This document shows positions 35,703 to 38,230 of a stretch of 38,230 nt of DNA, piece by piece; the first letter of the stretch is position 1; each line of letters opens with the position of its first letter. The position numbers were made by a program, and so were the translations under genes. This DNA is from Actinotalea caeni. Lineage in GTDB: Bacteria; Actinomycetota; Actinomycetes; Actinomycetales; Beutenbergiaceae. The notes beneath the pieces are model-generated. The model was not told where the DNA came from, did not search any database, and saw only the letters and a program-made list of their open reading frames with translations. Where the stretch lies: contig NZ_WNXX01000026.1 in NCBI RefSeq assembly GCF_009733795.1, forward strand, positions 1 through 38,230, written 5' to 3'.

Positions 35703-37058
35703 TCACAGGTGCGCGCGCAGCGCGTCGAGCAGGTCGCCGCGGGCGTCGTCGGCGATCGCGATGCCCGCGAGACCGAGCCAGCGCGCGGTGCTGTGGAGCT
35801 CGTCGGCGAGCGCTCCGGCCACCTCGGCCGGCGGCGGAGCGCTCTCCTCCCTGAACGCCGTGCGCACCAGCAGGGTTCCCGTGGCGCGGTCGGCCTTGAG
35901 GTCGGTCCGGCCGGCGAACCCCTCCCCGAGCAGGAACGGCAGCACGTAGTAGCCGTCGGTGCGCTTCTCGGCAGGGGTGTAGATGCCGATCCGGTAGTGC
36001 ATGCCGAACAGCTCCAGCAGCCGCCGGCGCTCGAACACCATCGGGTCGAACGGCGCGAGCAGGGCCTGGGCGCGCGTCCTGCGGGGCAGCCGCGCCTCGG
36101 CGTGCAGGTAGGTCGGGCGCTGCCAGCCGGCCACCTCGACGGGCTCGAGGCGCCCCTCCTCGACCAGCCGGGCGACGGCGGTCGCCGTCTCCTGCGCACC
36201 GAGCCGGTAGTAGTCGGCCAGGCACCGTACGGTCGAGACGCCGAGCGCACGCGCGGCGAGGTCGACCAGGCGTGCGACCGCCTCGGGCCGGTCGAGCTCC
36301 TCGGCGTCGACCAGGGCCGGCGGCAGCACGCGCTCGGTGAGGTCGTAGGCCCGCTCGAACTGCGAGGTGCGGTGGGCGACCGCAAGCTCGCCCGCGAAGA
36401 AGGCGGCCTCGAGGACCTGCTTGGCGACCGACCAGTTCCAGCCCCAGTGCTCCTTGGGCCCTCGCTCGTGGCCGAGCAGCTCGTGCATCTGCGCCGCGGT
36501 GATCGGGCCCCGCTCCGCGACGACGTCGAGCACCTTCGCGTAGACCTCCGGGTGCCGCTGCCGCACCGTCGCGCCGTACCCGCGCTCGCGCTCGTGACGC
36601 ATGCGGAACCGGAGCACCTGGTAGGTCGTCGGCGGCACGTAGGCGGCGACGTGCGCCCACGACTCCATGAGCCGCCGCGGGCGCGACGGCGTGCCCCGCG
36701 ACGCGCGGTCGAGCAGCGCCGGGTCGTAGGGCCCGAGCCGCGAGAAGGCGGGCAGCTGGTGCGCCCGGGCCAGGACGTTGACCGAGTCGATCTGCAGCAG
36801 CCCGAGCCGGTCGATCACGCCCTGCAGGTGACGCATCGTCACCGCCCCCGCGGGGCGCTCCTGCGCGCCGGTGCGGGCGAGCCCCTGGGCGTGGATCGCC
36901 ACGCGTCGAGCCTGCGCGAGCGTGAGCCTGCGCCGTGCGGGAGCGATCACGGCGGGCGCGCTCGGGGCGGGACCGGTCCCGGCGGGATCGATCCTGGAAC
37001 CGTCCGTGGCGGGATCGATCCTGGTGGCACCGTTCGTGGCGGAACCGTTCGTGGTCAC
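35703..37058 (-). CDS. YcaQ-like winged-helix DNA glycosylase (interstrand-crosslink-repair family)
   Basis: A 451-residue protein of the HTH_42/YcaQ family. The catalytic QxD motif appears as LLQIDSVNVLARAHQL (about residues 92-107). The typical downstream features are PSRPRRLMESWAHVAAYVP, winged-helix repeats, and FDPMVFERRRLLELFGMHYRIGIY (about 345-368). YcaQ and AlkX remove crosslinked or bulky N7-alkylguanine bases. The first roughly 40 residues are an unusual extension with a nine-residue repeat (TRIDPATDG, SRIDPAGTG), coded by a 27-base DNA repeat. The GTG at 37058 sets this start; translation could begin later. It lies between secA and hpf on the same strand, after a strong terminator. 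Confidence 0.88.
   Translation of the reverse strand: MTTNGSATNGATRIDPATDGSRIDPAGTGPAPSAPAVIAPARRRLTLAQARRVAIHAQGLARTGAQERPAGAVTMRHLQGVIDRLGLLQIDSVNVLARAHQLPAFSRLGPYDPALLDRASRGTPSRPRRLMESWAHVAAYVPPTTYQVLRFRMRHERERGYGATVRQRHPEVYAKVLDVVAERGPITAAQMHELLGHERGPKEHWGWNWSVAKQVLEAAFFAGELAVAHRTSQFERAYDLTERVLPPALVDAEELDRPEAVARLVDLAARALGVSTVRCLADYYRLGAQETATAVARLVEEGRLEPVEVAGWQRPTYLHAEARLPRRTRAQALLAPFDPMVFERRRLLELFGMHYRIGIYTPAEKRTDGYYVLPFLLGEGFAGRTDLKADRATGTLLVRTAFREESAPPPAEVAGALADELHSTARWLGLAGIAIADDARGDLLDALRAHL
36981..37038 (-). repeat. 27-base imperfect tandem repeat in the YcaQ-like gene 5' end
   Basis: The 17-base unit GGCGGGATCGATCCTGG occurs at 36981-36997 and 37008-37024 (period 27), with a degenerate third copy GGCGGAACCGTTCGT just after. 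It encodes the RIDPA-containing N-terminal repeat. Confidence 0.75.
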
Positions 37059-37068
37059 CGCGGCAGTG

Positions 37069-37103
37069 TCGCAGCAGGCACCGACACGCGGTGCCTGCTG
37101 CGA
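37069..37103 (-). terminator. Strong terminator hairpin after hpf
   Basis: Fifteen-base arms at 37069-37083 and 37089-37103 pair perfectly around ACACG, and the stem can extend outward by a few more pairs. It starts nine bases after the hpf stop at 37113 and overlaps the region upstream of the YcaQ-like gene. Confidence 0.8.
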
Positions 37104-37112
37104 CGCCGCACC

Positions 37113-37769
37113 TCAGCTGGCGGCCTGCTCCGCCTGCTCGGTCTGCTCCGTCTGCGTCGTGGCGTTGAGGCGGATGACGCCGTAGGTCCAGCCCTGCCGG
37201 CGGTACACGACCGCGGGCTGGTGCGACTCGGCCTCGATGAAGAGGTAGAACGGGTGGCCGACGAGCTCCATCTCGGCGACCGCGTCGTCGACCGTCATCG
37301 GCGAGGTGTCGTGCACCTTCTGCCGGATCACCACCGGGGAGTCGCCGAGCTGCTGCTCGACCGCGACGCCCGGCGCCAACGGCTCCTGGTGCTCCTCCTC
37401 GACGGCGACCTCGAGGGTGCCGAGGTCGGCCGGGACCGGGGCAGGTGCGTGACCGTTGCCGCGGTGCCGGGACCTGCGGCGGCTCTGGCTGCGCCGCAAC
37501 CGTTCGAGGAGCTTCGCCATGGCCAGGTCGAGGGCCGCGTACCGGTCCGACGCGCTCGCCTCCGCCCGCACGACCGGTCCGCGCGCGCGGACGGTGAGCT
37601 CGACGCGCTCGGCCTGGTCGGCCATCCGGGGGTTCGCCTCGTGCGTGATCTCCACGTCGACGCGCTGCGCGTACGGGGAGAGCTGCTCGACCTTGGCGAG
37701 CTTGCCCTCGATGTGGCGGCGGAACCGCTCGGGTACCTCGGTGTGTCGGCCTACGACCACGATGTCCAT
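37113..37769 (-). CDS. hpf: Long-form ribosome hibernation promoting factor (HPF)
   Basis: A 218-residue long-form HPF that dimerises 70S ribosomes into inactive 100S particles in slow growth. The N-terminal S30AE domain (about 1-105) starts MDIVVVGRHTEVPERFRRHI and contains VDVEITHEANPRMADQAERVELTV and RAEASASDRYAALDLAMAKL. A basic linker RRSQSRRRSRHRGNG follows. The C-terminal dimerisation domain (about 155-213) includes SPMTVDDAVAEMELVGHPFY. A GGAGG lies 12 bases before the ATG, a longer spacing than usual. The comF-hpf-secA order matches Mycobacterium. The gene ends in a strong hairpin. Confidence 0.95.
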   Translation of the reverse strand: MDIVVVGRHTEVPERFRRHIEGKLAKVEQLSPYAQRVDVEITHEANPRMADQAERVELTVRARGPVVRAEASASDRYAALDLAMAKLLERLRRSQSRRRSRHRGNGHAPAPVPADLGTLEVAVEEEHQEPLAPGVAVEQQLGDSPVVIRQKVHDTSPMTVDDAVAEMELVGHPFYLFIEAESHQPAVVYRRQGWTYGVIRLNATTQTEQTEQAEQAAS

Positions 37770-37830
37770 GGTGATCCAGATCCTCCGTGAAGCCTCGTGC
37801 CGGAGCTGCGGGAGCCCGGCGAGTTCGTCA

Positions 37831-37851
37831 CCGTGCGGCCCACCCGCACGG
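37831..37851 (-). terminator. Hairpin between comF and hpf
   Basis: CCGTGCGG (37831-37838) pairs perfectly with CCGCACGG (37844-37851) around CCCAC. It could end the comF transcript or structure the hpf leader, since the hpf ATG lies about 60 bases farther on. Confidence 0.5.
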
Positions 37852-37912
37852 CCCTCGTGCTGTCGGCATCACCCCCCGCTCCCCCGCACCTGCGCCAGGC
37901 CGGGATCGAAGG

Positions 37913-38230
37913 TCATGGCACGACGCTAGACCACCCGGGCGGGGTCCGCACCGGGTTGAAGGTCCCGACGCGCAGGTCGTTCGTCGCCGGTCCCCGCGGT
38001 GCCCTCCGGTCGGTCCGGGCGGGTCCGCCGGCCGCCGCCGAGGTCGCGGCGCCGTCGGTGGGCGCCGGCGTCCGCGCGAGCACGAGGGCCCCGACGACCC
38101 GCCCGCCCGCGGCACCCAGGGCGGTCGCGCACGCGGCCAGCGTCGCACCGGTGGTGACGACGTCGTCGACGAGCAGGCAGGGCGCCGACGGCAGCGCGGC
38201 GAGGCAGCGGACGGCACCGGCGCGGTCGCG
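37913..38230 (-). CDS. comF: ComF-family phosphoribosyltransferase-like protein, 5' part outside window
   Basis: The frame enters from the right edge and gives the last 105 residues of the protein. The phosphoribosyltransferase motif LLVDDVVTTGATL is clear about 20 residues into the visible part, followed by ACATALGAAGGRVVGALVLART, the usual end of ComF domains. After that comes about 45 residues of low-complexity Ala/Pro/Arg/Thr tail to the stop at 37913. ComF proteins are linked to DNA uptake in competent bacteria, but in actinobacteria the role is unclear. Its position directly upstream of hpf matches the mycobacterial Rv3242c-Rv3241c order. The zinc-finger N-terminus, if present, is beyond the window. 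Confidence 0.85.
   Translation of the reverse strand, partial: RDRAGAVRCLAALPSAPCLLVDDVVTTGATLAACATALGAAGGRVVGALVLARTPAPTDGAATSAAAGGPARTDRRAPRGPATNDLRVGTFNPVRTPPGWSSVVP

Overview
This is chromosomal DNA from a high-GC actinobacterium. The evidence is the very high GC content with strong third-position bias, a fused E2-E1 2-oxoglutarate decarboxylase/dehydrogenase (Kgd), a SigR/RsrA thiol-stress pair, a long-form hibernation factor, an Rv3235-family gene beside secA, and many leaderless transcripts. The backbone order sigR-rsrA, aroA, rsgA, Rv3235-like, secA, hpf, comF resembles the conserved segment of Mycobacterium (sigH to Rv3242c) and Streptomyces (sigR to hisN). I would place it in Actinomycetia, possibly near Nocardioidaceae or Cellulomonadaceae, but the sequence alone does not fix the genus.

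Layout. 1-4098: the 3' part of kgd, translationally coupled to a GDSL-like protein. 4254-6463: a small cysteine-free HesB-like protein, a DUF4097-type adhesin-like protein and an MDR oxidoreductase. 6575-7479: rsrA and sigR on the minus strand, with two recognisable promoters (SigR-type and housekeeping-type), divergent from a DoxX-like membrane protein. 8397-10785: aroA and rsgA. 10795-14398: a cytidine-deaminase-fold enzyme, a secreted M23 peptidase with a Pro/Glu tail, an AraC regulator and an LLM flavin oxidoreductase. 14421-25573: a ten-gene minus-strand carbohydrate operon. 25731-26936: a secreted DUF4185/DUF5005-like protein. 27059-30253: hisN, a DUF6912-like gene and a TadZ/CpaE-CpaB-like pair. 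30435-32605: an HTH protein, an unknown protein, a LysM protein and an Rv3235-family protein. 32745-38230: secA, a YcaQ-type glycosylase, hpf and the 3' end of comF.

The most striking unit is the operon at 14421-25573. In transcription order it encodes a GntR/FCD regulator, a sugar-binding lipoprotein, two ABC permeases, an SDR dehydrogenase, a glucarate-dehydratase-like enolase-superfamily enzyme, a CE7 acetyl esterase, an unassigned six-hairpin glycosidase, an aldose-1-epimerase-like protein and an SMP-30 lactonase. Together these read as uptake of an acetylated oligosaccharide, intracellular deacetylation and hydrolysis, anomer equilibration, oxidation to a lactone, lactone opening and dehydration to a 2-keto-3-deoxy acid. 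The ABC ATPase and the final aldolase are absent and must lie elsewhere. A compact operator of palindromes and direct repeats sits within the predicted promoter of the regulator gene. The substrate is not known from sequence. This locus is the best candidate here for an undescribed pathway.

No rRNA, tRNA, transposase, integrase or CRISPR array was seen, and no gene-free stretch exceeds 300 bases.
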